Source of the DNA: Chelativorans intermedius
Lineage (GTDB): Bacteria; Pseudomonadota; Alphaproteobacteria; Rhizobiales; Rhizobiaceae
Assembly (NCBI RefSeq): GCF_025398255.1
Contig: NZ_JAODNW010000001.1
Span: 1-64,000 of the forward strand
Direction: 5' to 3'
Length of the DNA: 64,000 bases
A model generated the notes under the pieces. That model saw only the letters and a list, made by a program, of their open reading frames with translations, was not told the DNA's origin and ran no database searches. How positions within the stretch are numbered: position 1 is the stretch's first letter; the number at the start of each line of letters is the position of its first letter. Below are positions 44,824-54,432 of this stretch, one piece after another. A program made the translations under genes and the position numbers.

Positions 44824-45291
44824 ATGCAACCGCGCCTCGACTACTTCAAGGCTTCCCCGGACATCATGAGGGCCGTCTACGCGCTGAATGTGGCCGTCGA
44901 GCACTCAGGCCTCGACAGGGGGCTTCTTCATCTGGTCAAGCTGCGCGCGTCGCAGATCAACGGCTGCTCCTATTGCGTGGAGATGCACAGCCGCGAGGCG
45001 CGCCAGGACGGCGAGAGCGAGAGCCGCGTGCATCTCGTGGCCGCGTGGCGGGAGTCCCCGCTGTTCACGGAGCGCGAGCGTGCCGCCTTTGCCTGGACGG
45101 AGAAGCTGACGCGGCTCGCCGACGGCCCGGTGGAGGACGCCGACTATGAGGCGGTGCGCGCCCACTTCAGCGAGGACGAACTCGTCAAGCTCACCGTGGC
45201 GATCTCGATGATCAACACCTGGAACCGGCTTGCCGTGCCTTTCCGCAGCATTCACCCGGTGGCGGAGGAGGCGCGCGCGGCAGCGCGATAG
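44824..45291 (+). CDS. AhpD-like carboxymuconolactone decarboxylase-family protein
   Basis: A 155-residue alkylhydroperoxidase AhpD-core protein. The redox motif CSYCVEMHSREAR has a CxxC and downstream His. It likely acts as a peroxidase or disulfide reductase partner. Co-transcribed with the Rrf2 regulator, a common redox-stress pairing. It is not PcaC, although in the same superfamily. It converges on pcaB. Confidence 0.9.
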   Translation: MQPRLDYFKASPDIMRAVYALNVAVEHSGLDRGLLHLVKLRASQINGCSYCVEMHSREARQDGESESRVHLVAAWRESPLFTERERAAFAWTEKLTRLADGPVEDADYEAVRAHFSEDELVKLTVAISMINTWNRLAVPFRSIHPVAEEARAAAR

Positions 45292-45307
45292 TGGGCTGCT
45301 CTTGCGA

Positions 45308-46372
45308 TCATTCCTTGCGGGCGACGAAGGACATGCCCTCCACAGCCTCGCCCGCAAGCCGCAAGGCGGCGCCGGCCGCCATCACCATCTGCGGCAGCAG
45401 CATCCACTCCAGCGTCCAGGCCGCGCCCGAACGCTCGTTTTCGTGCACCAGCGCCTGGTGCATGCCCGAGAGGAGCGTGGCGTTGAAGCGGGCAAGCGCC
45501 ACCAGCGCCTCCGCCTTCACCGGGTTCTTCTTATGTGCCATGGCGGAGGAGCCGCCGGCCCCGGCAAGGCGCAGCGTGTCCACCTCGCTCTGCGCCATCA
45601 GCGCGATGTCCTGACCCATCTTGCCCAGGCTGCCGGTGATCAGGGAGAGGAGGGCGGCGAAGTCGCCGGCTGCGTCGCGTTCGCTGTGGCGGGCGTGGGC
45701 GACGAGGCGAAGGCCGAGCTTGTCCGCCAGCCGGGCGGCGACGGACGGCGCCTTTTCTCCCAGCTTGTCGAGCGTGCCCGCCGCTCCGCCGAAGGAGAGA
45801 ATGGCAACGGACTGGGCGACGGTTTCGAGCCGGATGCGATGGCGCGCCAGCGGCTCCCGCCACGCCCGAATCTTGCGCCCCGCCGGCACGACGATGGCCG
45901 CCTGCATCCGCGTGTGGGCCATCACCTCAAGCCCGCCATCGCGCCTTTCCAGCGCCTCAAGCGCCTCGACCAGCTGGTCGAGGCGTGCGCCAAGCTGCTG
46001 CATGGCCGCATTCAGCCGCAGGGCAAGGCCGGTGTCGATGGCATCCTGGCTGGTGGCGCCGAAGTGCAGGCAGGGCCGATGCACGGCCGCCAGCTTCTCC
46101 CGCAACTGGGCAAGCAGGGCGGGCACCATCACGCCATCCCTGGCAGTGCCTGTCTTCAGCGCGGCAACGTCGGGGTGAAAGCCCGCGAGCACGCTGGCGA
46201 TGGCCTGCGCCGCCTTCTGCGGGATGACGCCTTCCTCCGCCTCGGCCTCGGCGAGCGCGGCTTCAAAGCGCAGGAGCGCGTCGATCTCGGCCCTGGCCGT
46301 GAAGAGCGGCGCAAGCTTTTCCTCGCCCAGAAGGCCCGAGAGGATCGGGTGATCGAAGACGGATACCGTCAT
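45308..46372 (-). CDS. pcaB: 3-carboxy-cis,cis-muconate cycloisomerase
   Basis: Third protocatechuate step: closes carboxymuconate to a lactone. A 354-residue fumarase/aspartase-superfamily protein with signature GGSSAMAHKKNPVKAEAL and TSQDAIDTG. It is shorter than the common 450-residue PcaB, as in rhizobia. Last gene of the pob/pca operon, 6 nt after pcaG. Confidence 0.93.
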   Translation of the reverse strand: MTVSVFDHPILSGLLGEEKLAPLFTARAEIDALLRFEAALAEAEAEEGVIPQKAAQAIASVLAGFHPDVAALKTGTARDGVMVPALLAQLREKLAAVHRPCLHFGATSQDAIDTGLALRLNAAMQQLGARLDQLVEALEALERRDGGLEVMAHTRMQAAIVVPAGRKIRAWREPLARHRIRLETVAQSVAILSFGGAAGTLDKLGEKAPSVAARLADKLGLRLVAHARHSERDAAGDFAALLSLITGSLGKMGQDIALMAQSEVDTLRLAGAGGSSAMAHKKNPVKAEALVALARFNATLLSGMHQALVHENERSGAAWTLEWMLLPQMVMAAGAALRLAGEAVEGMSFVARKE

Positions 46373-46378
46373 GGCGCT

Positions 46379-46993
46379 TCACACATCGAAGAACACCGTC
46401 TCCTTCTCGCCCTGCAGGTGGATATCGAAGTGATAGGTGTCGCCCTCGCGCGGCGCAATCAGCGTTGCGGCGCGGTCCTGGTGCTCCAGGCGCGAAAGCA
46501 CCGGATCCTGCGCGTTTGCCGTTTCCTCGTCGGAGAAATACATGCGCGTATGCAGCCCCAGATTGATGCCGCGTGCCACGATCCACAGGGTGAGATGCGG
46601 CGCCTGCAGGCGCCCGTCGGGAAACGGCACGCGGCCAGGCCTGATCGTCTCGAAGGTAAAGACCCCCGTCTCCATGTCGGATGCCTGCCGGCCCCAGCCG
46701 GTGAAGTTCGGATCGGCGGTGCCGCGCGTCTCTGCTGGCGTATTGTAGAGGCCGTCGCTGTCGGCCTGCCAGATCTCGATCAGCGCGTCCTTGATGACGG
46801 CGCCGGCGCCGTCGAAAATGCGCATCTTCACCGTGATGCGCTCGCCCCTGGTCTTTTCGTTGACCATGCGGGCCCCGAGGTCCTCCGGGTAGACGCCGGA
46901 AATCTCGCACAAATTGGGCGTCAGCCCGATATGCACATAAGGGCCGGCCGTCTGGGAGGCTGTCTCCTTCAGCCTGCGCAGCTGCTGCATCAT
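46379..46993 (-). CDS. pcaG: protocatechuate 3,4-dioxygenase alpha subunit
   Basis: A 204-residue subunit of the intradiol ring-cleaving enzyme: QTAGPYVHIGL at the N-terminus and IEIWQADSDGLYNTP in the core. The alpha subunit lacks the full iron ligand set. It follows pcaH by 2 nt. ATG 46993 is used; the second Met is the next codon. Confidence 0.94.
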   Translation of the reverse strand: MMQQLRRLKETASQTAGPYVHIGLTPNLCEISGVYPEDLGARMVNEKTRGERITVKMRIFDGAGAVIKDALIEIWQADSDGLYNTPAETRGTADPNFTGWGRQASDMETGVFTFETIRPGRVPFPDGRLQAPHLTLWIVARGINLGLHTRMYFSDEETANAQDPVLSRLEHQDRAATLIAPREGDTYHFDIHLQGEKETVFFDV

Positions 46994-46995
46994 GG

Positions 46996-47736
46996 TCAGT
47001 TGCCCTCCAGCTTGTTCTCGAAAAGGGTGGCACGGCGCCCGCGCAGCACGATGTCGAACTTGTAGGCGCGCGCATCCATGGGCACCGCGGCCTGCATGTC
47101 GAGCGTGGCAATCAGCGTCTCGACCGCCCGCTTGTCGGGAATGGTGTTGACGATCGGACACTGCCAGATCATCGGGTCTCCCTCGAAATACATCTGCGTG
47201 ATCAGCCGCTGCACGAAGCCGTGCCCGAAGAGGGAGAAATGAATGTGCGCCGGGCGCCAGTCGTTGATGCCGTTGGGCCAGGGGTAGGCGCCGGGCTGGA
47301 TGGTGCGGAAGAAGTAGTTGCCCTCCGCATCGGTGATGGTGCGCCCGCAGCCGCCGAAATTGGGATCGAGGGGCGCGAGATAGCCATCCTTCTTGTGCCG
47401 ATAGCGGCCGCCGGCATTGGCCTGCCAGAATTCCACCAGCACGCCGGGTACCGGCCGGGCATTCTCGTCGAGCACCTTGCCATACACGATGATGCGCGGG
47501 CCGATGGCGCTCTCGCCGGGCCTTGCGTGGTTGAGCGTCAGGTCGTTGTCCAGCTCCCCCAGCATCTGGTGGCCGAAGACAGGCCCCGTGATCTCCGAGA
47601 GGGTCTGGGGAAAGGAGATGAGCGCGCGCCGGGGGGAGCGCACCACCGTGCTCTTGTAGCCGGGGGCGAAGGCCGGCGGGTGCCAGTTGCGTTCGCGCTG
47701 GAAAAAGCCGCCTGCCTCGGGCATGGCGTTTTTCAT
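46996..47736 (-). CDS. pcaH: protocatechuate 3,4-dioxygenase beta subunit
   Basis: A 246-residue catalytic subunit. Fe(III) ligands are expected at the Tyr in [11 protein letters not shown], the Tyr in QPGAYPW and the two His of [11 protein letters not shown]. It converts protocatechuate to 3-carboxy-cis,cis-muconate with PcaG. Its ATG overlaps the pcaC stop (ATGA). Confidence 0.95.
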   Translation of the reverse strand: MKNAMPEAGGFFQRERNWHPPAFAPGYKSTVVRSPRRALISFPQTLSEITGPVFGHQMLGELDNDLTLNHARPGESAIGPRIIVYGKVLDENARPVPGVLVEFWQANAGGRYRHKKDGYLAPLDPNFGGCGRTITDAEGNYFFRTIQPGAYPWPNGINDWRPAHIHFSLFGHGFVQRLITQMYFEGDPMIWQCPIVNTIPDKRAVETLIATLDMQAAVPMDARAYKFDIVLRGRRATLFENKLEGN

Positions 47737-48128
47737 GTCTTTCCTCCTCGATCCATTTTGGCAAGCGTTTCCTTGATGATTCTGATGGCGTGGTTGGCGG
47801 CCGGCAGGCCGGCATAGATCGCCACATGCAGCATGGCTTCGCGCAGATCGTCGGCGCTGGCGCCGGTGTTGGCGGTGGCGCGCACATGCATGGCCAGTTC
47901 CTCGTGATGGCCGAGCGCGGCAAGAAGCGCGATGGTGACGATGGAGCGCTCGCGCTTCGTCCATTCGGGCCGCGACCAGACATGGCCCCAGGCCGCCTCC
48001 GTGATGAGCTCCTGAAAGGGCGCGTCGAAGGCGGTCTTGCGGGCCTCCGCCCGGTCCACCCAATCATTGCCCAGCACGGCGCGGCGGGTGGCCATGCCTT
48101 CCTCGTAACGTCTGGAGCCTGCGGACAT
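47733..48128 (-). CDS. pcaC: 4-carboxymuconolactone decarboxylase
   Basis: A 131-residue enzyme of the CMD family with [20 protein letters not shown], and [18 protein letters not shown] containing the catalytic His region. It makes the beta-ketoadipate enol-lactone. The start ATG 48128 follows GGAGGAGGAAG; the frame open to 48254 runs into pobA. The next enzyme, PcaD, is not encoded in the window. Confidence 0.93.
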   Translation of the reverse strand: MSAGSRRYEEGMATRRAVLGNDWVDRAEARKTAFDAPFQELITEAAWGHVWSRPEWTKRERSIVTIALLAALGHHEELAMHVRATANTGASADDLREAMLHVAIYAGLPAANHAIRIIKETLAKMDRGGKT

Positions 48129-48147
48129 GTCTTCCTCCTCCATCGGC

Positions 48148-49407
<1,260 letters not shown>

Positions 49408-49422
49408 TTATGGGGAGGAGAG

Positions 49423-50325
49423 ATGAACACGCGAAGCATCCCGAACTACCGGCTTTATCGTGCAAAAACAGGCGAGTCCGAGGATTTCTGGTTGCACAGT
49501 GAGACACTCCCGGAGCGCAGCCGGCTGCACAATTGGGAGATTGCCCTCCACCGCCACGAAGCGCTGTTCCAGCTTTTTACGCTCGAAGCAGGGGAAGGGG
49601 AGCTTCTGGAGGCGGCCGGCGCGCGGCAATCCTTCGCCGCTCCCTGCGCCATCTACATTGCGCCCGGTGCCGCCCACGGCTTTCGCTTCTCGCGTGACGC
49701 GGATGGGTTGGTGATGACGGTGCTGGCCGACCGCCTGGCGGCCATCGGCGCTTCGGATGCGGCCATTGCCCGCTATCTGTCGGCGACGCGGGTGGCGGTG
49801 CTGGAGCGGCAGGAGACCGACAGCGAGCGGCTTTTCCTGCTCGCCGCCAGCATCCACGAGGAGCTGCACAGTGCGCGCCCCGGGGGCGAGCTGCTTCTCG
49901 ATGCGATGGTTACGGAGGCCGTGCTCAGGCTGGCACGCAGGGGCACGCGGGCACAGCACAGGGGCAAGCCGCCCTCGGCGCGCGCCCGCGACCGTGAGCG
50001 CGCCGCCGCTCTGGAGGCGCTTCTTGCCGCGCACTGCAGGGAGCACCGGCCCGTGGGCTTCTATGCCGCGAAGCTCGGCCTTTCGGCAGCCCATCTCAAC
50101 CGTATCGCCCGGCGCGAGGCCGGCGCCAGCGTGCAGGCGCTGGCCGCCCGGCATCTGCTGCGTGCCGCTCGCCGCGATCTCGTCTTCACGCCGACGCCGG
50201 TGCAGGCCATCGCCTATTCGCTGGGGTTTCAGGACCCGGCCTATTTCAACCGCTTCTTCAAGCGGCAAACGGGCATGACGCCGGGTGCGTTTCGCGAGGC
50301 CGAAAGGGAGAAGCTGAAGGCTTGA
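49423..50325 (+). CDS. pobR: AraC-family activator PobR
   Basis: A 300-residue regulator: N-terminal cupin-like effector domain (LHNWEIALHRHEALFQLFTL; IYIAPGAAHGF), C-terminal double helix-turn-helix AraC domain (AAKLGLSAAHLNRIARREAG; AYSLGFQDPAYFNRFFKR). Divergence from pobA fits the AraC-type PobR of rhizobia, activated by 4-hydroxybenzoate. ATG 49423 follows GGGGAGGAGAG. Confidence 0.92.
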   Translation: MNTRSIPNYRLYRAKTGESEDFWLHSETLPERSRLHNWEIALHRHEALFQLFTLEAGEGELLEAAGARQSFAAPCAIYIAPGAAHGFRFSRDADGLVMTVLADRLAAIGASDAAIARYLSATRVAVLERQETDSERLFLLAASIHEELHSARPGGELLLDAMVTEAVLRLARRGTRAQHRGKPPSARARDRERAAALEALLAAHCREHRPVGFYAAKLGLSAAHLNRIARREAGASVQALAARHLLRAARRDLVFTPTPVQAIAYSLGFQDPAYFNRFFKRQTGMTPGAFREAEREKLKA

Positions 50326-50410
50326 GCGCGGAACGCACGCCTCGCGGTGGCCTTCGGAAAATGGGGCAAAAAAAGGGCGGTCGCCCGCCCCAGTTCAGCA
50401 CGCTGTTCGG

Positions 50411-50519
50411 CCTTCTACGGCATTTTGCAGCGAGATGGAATCATCTGGCGTCGCACAAATGCCGCAAAAACAAATAGATGGACCGGATCAGCGTTTCATT
50501 GAAACGATGAACCGGCCTA
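50411..50519. repeat. intergenic repeat family, copy C (full)
   Basis: Full copy with GAGATGGAATCATCTGG, CAAATAGATGGACCGG, the palindrome CGTTTCATTGAAACG and closing GATGAACCGG. GATGGACCGG (50477) and GATGAACCGG (50506) are the direct repeats that flank the segment missing from copy A. The right end contains the TAG stop (50517-50519, minus strand) of the binding-protein gene. Confidence 0.88.
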
Positions 50520-51503
50520 AAGGGCCTTGTCGGTGATCTCGTGCGTCCAGGCGCCTTCCGGGCGCTTGGTGATCACAGGGTCGGAACCGCCGGCAAGCAG
50601 CGAGTCCACGGTGCGCTCGTAGTCCTCGACATCGAGCGCGCCGTTGGAGCCGGCGGTCAGCTTGGCGATCTCGCCCATCATGCGCTTCTGATGCTTTTCC
50701 GTCTGGGCACCCGTCGCATCGTTGTCGAGCACGATCAAGGCCGCCTCGTCCGGGTTTTCCTCGGCCCATTTCCAGCCCTTCATGGAAGCGCGCACGAAAC
50801 GCACCATCTTGTCGGCAAAGGCCGGGTCCTTCAGGTCGTCTTCCAGCACGTACAGGCCGTCTTCCAGCGTGGCCACGCCCTGGTCTTCATATTTGAAGGT
50901 GATCAGGTCCTCCGCCGCGATGCCGGCGTCGATGACCTGCCAATACTCGTTGTAGGTCATGGTGGAGATGCAGTCGGCCTGCTTCTGCAACAGCGGATCG
51001 ACGTTGAAGCCCTGCTTGAGAACCTCCACGCCGTCCGGCCCGCCATCGGTGGGGATGCCCAGCTGGCTCATCCAGGACAGGAAGGGATATTCGTTGCCGA
51101 AGAACCAGACGCCCAGCGTGCGGCCGCGAAAGTCCTCCGGTCCCTCGATGCCGGTCTCCTTCAGACAGGTCAGCATCATGCCCGATTTCTTGAAGGGCTG
51201 CGCGATGTTCACCAGCGGCACGCCGCGCTCGCGCGCAGCCAGCGCCGCCGGCATCCACTCGACGATCACGTCGGCGCCGCCGCCGGCCAGCACCTGCGGA
51301 GGGGCAATGTCCGGCCCGCCCGGCTTGATGGTGACGTTGAGATCCTCCTCCTCGTAGAAGCCCTGGTCCTTGGCCACGTAGTAGCCGGCGAACTGGGCTT
51401 GCGTGACCCATTTGAGCTGCAGCGTGAGGTCGTCAGCGGCGAGCGCCGAATGGGCCATCAACGCCATCGCTCCCGCCAGCATGGTTGTCGTCAGTCTTTT
51501 CAT
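50517..51503 (-). CDS. NMT1/THI5-type ABC substrate-binding protein
   Basis: A 328-residue periplasmic binding protein; signal peptide cut near SALAADD (residue 22), then LQLKWVTQAQFAGYYVAKDQ, typical of the NMT1 family that binds pyrimidine-like ligands, and VLAGGGADVIVEWMPAAL. ATG 51503. Last gene of the operon starting with the aminotransferase; import of pyrimidines or their breakdown products is the natural inference. Confidence 0.9.
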   Translation of the reverse strand: MKRLTTTMLAGAMALMAHSALAADDLTLQLKWVTQAQFAGYYVAKDQGFYEEEDLNVTIKPGGPDIAPPQVLAGGGADVIVEWMPAALAARERGVPLVNIAQPFKKSGMMLTCLKETGIEGPEDFRGRTLGVWFFGNEYPFLSWMSQLGIPTDGGPDGVEVLKQGFNVDPLLQKQADCISTMTYNEYWQVIDAGIAAEDLITFKYEDQGVATLEDGLYVLEDDLKDPAFADKMVRFVRASMKGWKWAEENPDEAALIVLDNDATGAQTEKHQKRMMGEIAKLTAGSNGALDVEDYERTVDSLLAGGSDPVITKRPEGAWTHEITDKAL

Positions 51504-51546
51504 TTTCGCTTCCCTCTGAGGTTGAGCCGCGCTCCCCGCGGCTGGT

Positions 51547-52407
51547 CTATCCACCGCGGATGGACGGATGCCAGAAGGTGACGGCGCGCTCGACAAGGGC
51601 GACGATGCCATAGAAGAGCGAGCCGGCCAGGGCGGCGACGGCGATTTCCGCCCACACCATGTCGATGTTCATCCGTCCCACCTCGGTGGAAATTCGAAAG
51701 CCCATGCCGACGATGGGCGTGCCGAAGAACTCCGCCACGATGGCACCAATCAGCGCCAGCGTCGAGTTGATCTTCAACGCGTTGAAGATGAAAGGCCCGG
51801 CTGCGGGAAGGCGCAGCTTGAAGAGCGTCTGCCAGTAGGAGGCGGCATAGGTGCGCATCAGGTCGCGGTCGATGGCCGAGGAGGCGGAAAGACCGGCCAC
51901 CGTGTTCACCAGCATCGGAAAGAAGGTCATGACCACCACCACCGCTGCCTTGGAGGGCCAGTCGAAGCCGAACCACATGACCATGATGGGCGCGATGCCG
52001 ATGATCGGCAGCGCGGAGACGAAATTGCCGAGCGGCAAAAGCCCGCGCTGCAGGAAGGGAGAGCGGTCCACCGCGATGGCCGTGAGAAAGCCCGCGCCGC
52101 AGCCCAGCGCATAGCCGATCAGCACGGCCTTGAGAAATGTCTGCCGGAAATCCGCCCACAGGGTCGGCAGCGAGCCGACGATGCGCTCCCAGATCATCGA
52201 GGGCGGCGGCAGGAGGACGGTGGGCACATTGAAGCCGCGCACCAGGCCCTCCCACACCACCAGAAGCGTGATGCCGAAGATGGCGGGGACGGCAAGGTCG
52301 ATGATGCGGCGCAGGCCCGGCGCCCGCGGGTCGAGCCGGACCAGCCATTCGTTGAGAGCCCAAGCACCGGCCCAGAAGAAGAGAGCGCCGGCGATCGCGA
52401 AGTTCAT
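51547..52407 (-). CDS. ABC permease (SsuC/ThiX type), second
   Basis: A 286-residue BPD_transp_1 permease with about six helices; EAA-like loop LMRTYAASYWQTLFKLRLPA. ATG 52407 overlaps the upstream permease stop (ATGA). It pairs with the next gene as a heterodimeric channel. Confidence 0.9.
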   Translation of the reverse strand: MNFAIAGALFFWAGAWALNEWLVRLDPRAPGLRRIIDLAVPAIFGITLLVVWEGLVRGFNVPTVLLPPPSMIWERIVGSLPTLWADFRQTFLKAVLIGYALGCGAGFLTAIAVDRSPFLQRGLLPLGNFVSALPIIGIAPIMVMWFGFDWPSKAAVVVVMTFFPMLVNTVAGLSASSAIDRDLMRTYAASYWQTLFKLRLPAAGPFIFNALKINSTLALIGAIVAEFFGTPIVGMGFRISTEVGRMNIDMVWAEIAVAALAGSLFYGIVALVERAVTFWHPSIRGG

Positions 52408-53336
52408 GAGCGCCCTCCCATGCGTGCGGTCACCAGGCGCTGGCCGAGTCCCACCAGCGCCACGAGGATGGCCGCCAGTGCGGCAGCCATGAAAAGGGCG
52501 GCCCATATCTGGATCGTCTGGCCGTAGTAGGAGCCGGCGAGCAGCCGCGCGCCGAGGCCGGCCACTGCGCCCGTCGGCAGTTCGCCGACGATGGCGCCCA
52601 CCAGGCTGATGGCCACGGCCACCTTCATGGAGGTGAAGAGATAGGGCAGGGCGGCCGGCCAGCGCAGCTTGAAGAAGACCTGCGGGCGGCTTGCGTTGTA
52701 GGTGCGCATCAGGTCGAGCTGGATCGCCTCCGGGCTTCTGAAACCCTTCACCATGCCCACCACCACGGGAAAGAAGGAAAGATAGGTGGAAATCAGCGCC
52801 TTCGGCAGAAGGCCGGACAGGCCGACGGCGTTCAGCACCACGATGATCATCGGTGCGATGGCGAGAATGGGGATGGTCTGACTGGCGATCACCCAGGGCA
52901 TGACAGACCTGTCCATGGCCCGGTTATGGACGATCCCCACTGCAAGGAGAACGCCCAGCAGCGTGCCGATGGCAAAGCCCAGAAGTGTGGAGGAAAGGGT
53001 GATCCAGGCGTGCTTGAGCAGGCTGCGATTGGAGGTCGGGCGGGTCTCCACCGTGGTTTTCCATATCTCGGCCACCACCTGATGCGGCGCGGGAAGCACG
53101 GGGCGGTCCTGGGCCATGGTGTCGCGCACCAGGTCGGCTGCCGTCCATTCGGCGCCGGCGCGCTCATAGACCCCGATCTGCCAGGGGGTGTTGAGATAGA
53201 CGGTGAAGCCGTACCAGATGAGAAGGATGGCCGCCACGACGAGGCTCACCGGCAGTGCCTTGCCCTGTCCAAGGCGGCGCAGAAGCGAGGCGGCGGGCGC
53301 GGCGCCCGTATTGGCGGCAGAGGCGGTGACGCTCAT
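52404..53336 (-). CDS. ABC permease (SsuC/ThiX type), first
   Basis: A 310-residue permease with the EAA-like loop LDLMRTYNASRPQVFFKLRW. A long extracytoplasmic loop follows helix 1 (about 50-110). It is 33 nt downstream of the ATPase gene and overlaps the second permease. Confidence 0.9.
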   Translation of the reverse strand: MSVTASAANTGAAPAASLLRRLGQGKALPVSLVVAAILLIWYGFTVYLNTPWQIGVYERAGAEWTAADLVRDTMAQDRPVLPAPHQVVAEIWKTTVETRPTSNRSLLKHAWITLSSTLLGFAIGTLLGVLLAVGIVHNRAMDRSVMPWVIASQTIPILAIAPMIIVVLNAVGLSGLLPKALISTYLSFFPVVVGMVKGFRSPEAIQLDLMRTYNASRPQVFFKLRWPAALPYLFTSMKVAVAISLVGAIVGELPTGAVAGLGARLLAGSYYGQTIQIWAALFMAAALAAILVALVGLGQRLVTARMGGRS

Positions 53337-53369
53337 GGCCGCGCCTCCCGGCTGCCCTTCGCCGCGCCC

Positions 53370-54212
53370 TCACTCATCGCCCATCCCCGCCCTCAGGCCC
53401 TCGCGCACGCGATGGGCGATTTCCAGAAACTCCGGCGTCTCGCGGATGTCGAGCGGCCGCTCCTTCGGCAGGGTCGATTCGATGATGTCGGTCACGCGGC
53501 CGGGCCGCGGCGACATGACCACGATCTTGGTCGAGAGATAGACGGCTTCCGGGATCGAATGCGTAACGAAGCAGATGGTCTTGTCGGTGCGCGCCCACAG
53601 TTTCAGGAGCTGCTCGTTCAGGTGGTCGCGCACGATCTCGTCCAGCGCGCCGAAAGGCTCGTCCATCAGGAGAAGGTCGGCGTCGAAGGCCAGGGCCCGG
53701 GCAATGGAGGCGCGCTGCTGCATGCCGCCGGAAAGCTGCCAGGGATATTTGCGCTCGAAGCCCGTCAGGTTGACGAGTGCCAGCGTGCGGGCGACGCGCT
53801 CCTTCTGCTCGGCTGCCGAGAAGCCCATGATCTCCAGCGGAAGGGCGACGTTCTTCTCGATGGTGCGCCATGGAAACAGGCCCGCCGCCTGGAAGACATA
53901 GCCATAGGCGCGCGCGCGTCTCGCCGCCTCCGGCGACAGGCCGTTGACGCTGACGTGCCCGGCGGTCGGCTGCTCCAGATCGGCGACGACCCGCAGAAAG
54001 GTCGTCTTGCCGCAGCCCGATGGCCCGATGAAGGAGACGAACTCTCCCTTGCCGACCGTAAGGTCCACATTGGACAGCGCCTGCACGGGGCCGTCATTGG
54101 TCTCGAAGGTCAGGCTCAGGCCCCGCGCCTCGACGACCGGCGCCTGTGCGATGCGTTCCCCTCTTCCTTGAGGGGAAGGGTTCGGGGTGGGGGTATTGGT
54201 CGCGACGTTCAA
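53370..54212 (-). CDS. ABC ATPase (NitT/TauT type) with repeat-derived N-terminus
   Basis: A 280-residue ATPase: Walker A FIGPSGCGKTT, signature LSGGMQQR, Walker B LLLMDEPFGALDE, switch VTHSIPEA. The start is TTG 54212, overlapping the stop of a short upstream ORF as TTGA; no internal ATG precedes the conserved domain. The first 20 residues (NVATNTPTPNPSPQGRGE) are encoded by a palindromic repeat, so the original N-terminus was probably replaced after insertion. Confidence 0.88.
   Translation of the reverse strand: MNVATNTPTPNPSPQGRGERIAQAPVVEARGLSLTFETNDGPVQALSNVDLTVGKGEFVSFIGPSGCGKTTFLRVVADLEQPTAGHVSVNGLSPEAARRARAYGYVFQAAGLFPWRTIEKNVALPLEIMGFSAAEQKERVARTLALVNLTGFERKYPWQLSGGMQQRASIARALAFDADLLLMDEPFGALDEIVRDHLNEQLLKLWARTDKTICFVTHSIPEAVYLSTKIVVMSPRPGRVTDIIESTLPKERPLDIRETPEFLEIAHRVREGLRAGMGDE
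54156..54195 (-). repeat. palindromic repeat inside the ATPase N-terminal coding region
   Basis: CCCCTC-TTCCTT-GAGGGG hairpin followed by AAGGGTTCGGGGTGGGGGTA. It is inverted relative to the copy at 54379-54416. When read through, such repeats give TPTPNPSPQG, common at protein ends in alphaproteobacteria. Confidence 0.85.
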
Positions 54213-54370
54213 TGCATCATCCCCAACTTTCGAAGTTTCTCTTCGATGCAGCCATCCAAGGTCTCGTCCCGCTCTCCCGTTCGGAAGCGCAGAACGCCAT
54301 AGCCCGCTCGCGCATTCCGGCGGAGGTGGCGCAAGCGCTCGATGGCTTCCTTTCTAACGACAGTAGGCAT
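54209..54370 (-). pseudogene. internally deleted DUF559-type endonuclease remnant
   Basis: A 53-residue frame. The first about 20 residues (VVRKEAIERLRHLRRNA) look like the start of DUF559 proteins, and the rest (GYGVLRFRTGERDETLDGCI, then EEKLRKLG) like their last strand and helix. The central catalytic part of about 60-80 residues is absent, so this is read as a deletion remnant. It is bounded by inverted palindromic repeats and its TGA overlaps the TTG start of the ATPase gene. The assignment is from memory of the family. Confidence 0.55.
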
Positions 54371-54378
54371 CACGACAG

Positions 54379-54416
54379 TACCCCCACCCCGAACCCCTCC
54401 CCTCAAGGGGGAGGGA
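54379..54416 (+). repeat. palindromic repeat, inverted partner
   Basis: TACCCCCACCCCGAACCC followed by the hairpin CTCCCC-TCAAG-GGGGAG. With the copy at 54156-54195 it bounds a 261-bp unit between the dihydropyrimidinase and ATPase genes. Confidence 0.85.
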
Positions 54417-54432
54417 GACACGCCTGCGCTTA

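Noticed and set aside
44824-45291. Second pcaC gene
   Set aside because: It has the AhpD CxxC core and is paired with an Rrf2 regulator on the other strand, so it is a redox protein and not part of the pca operon.
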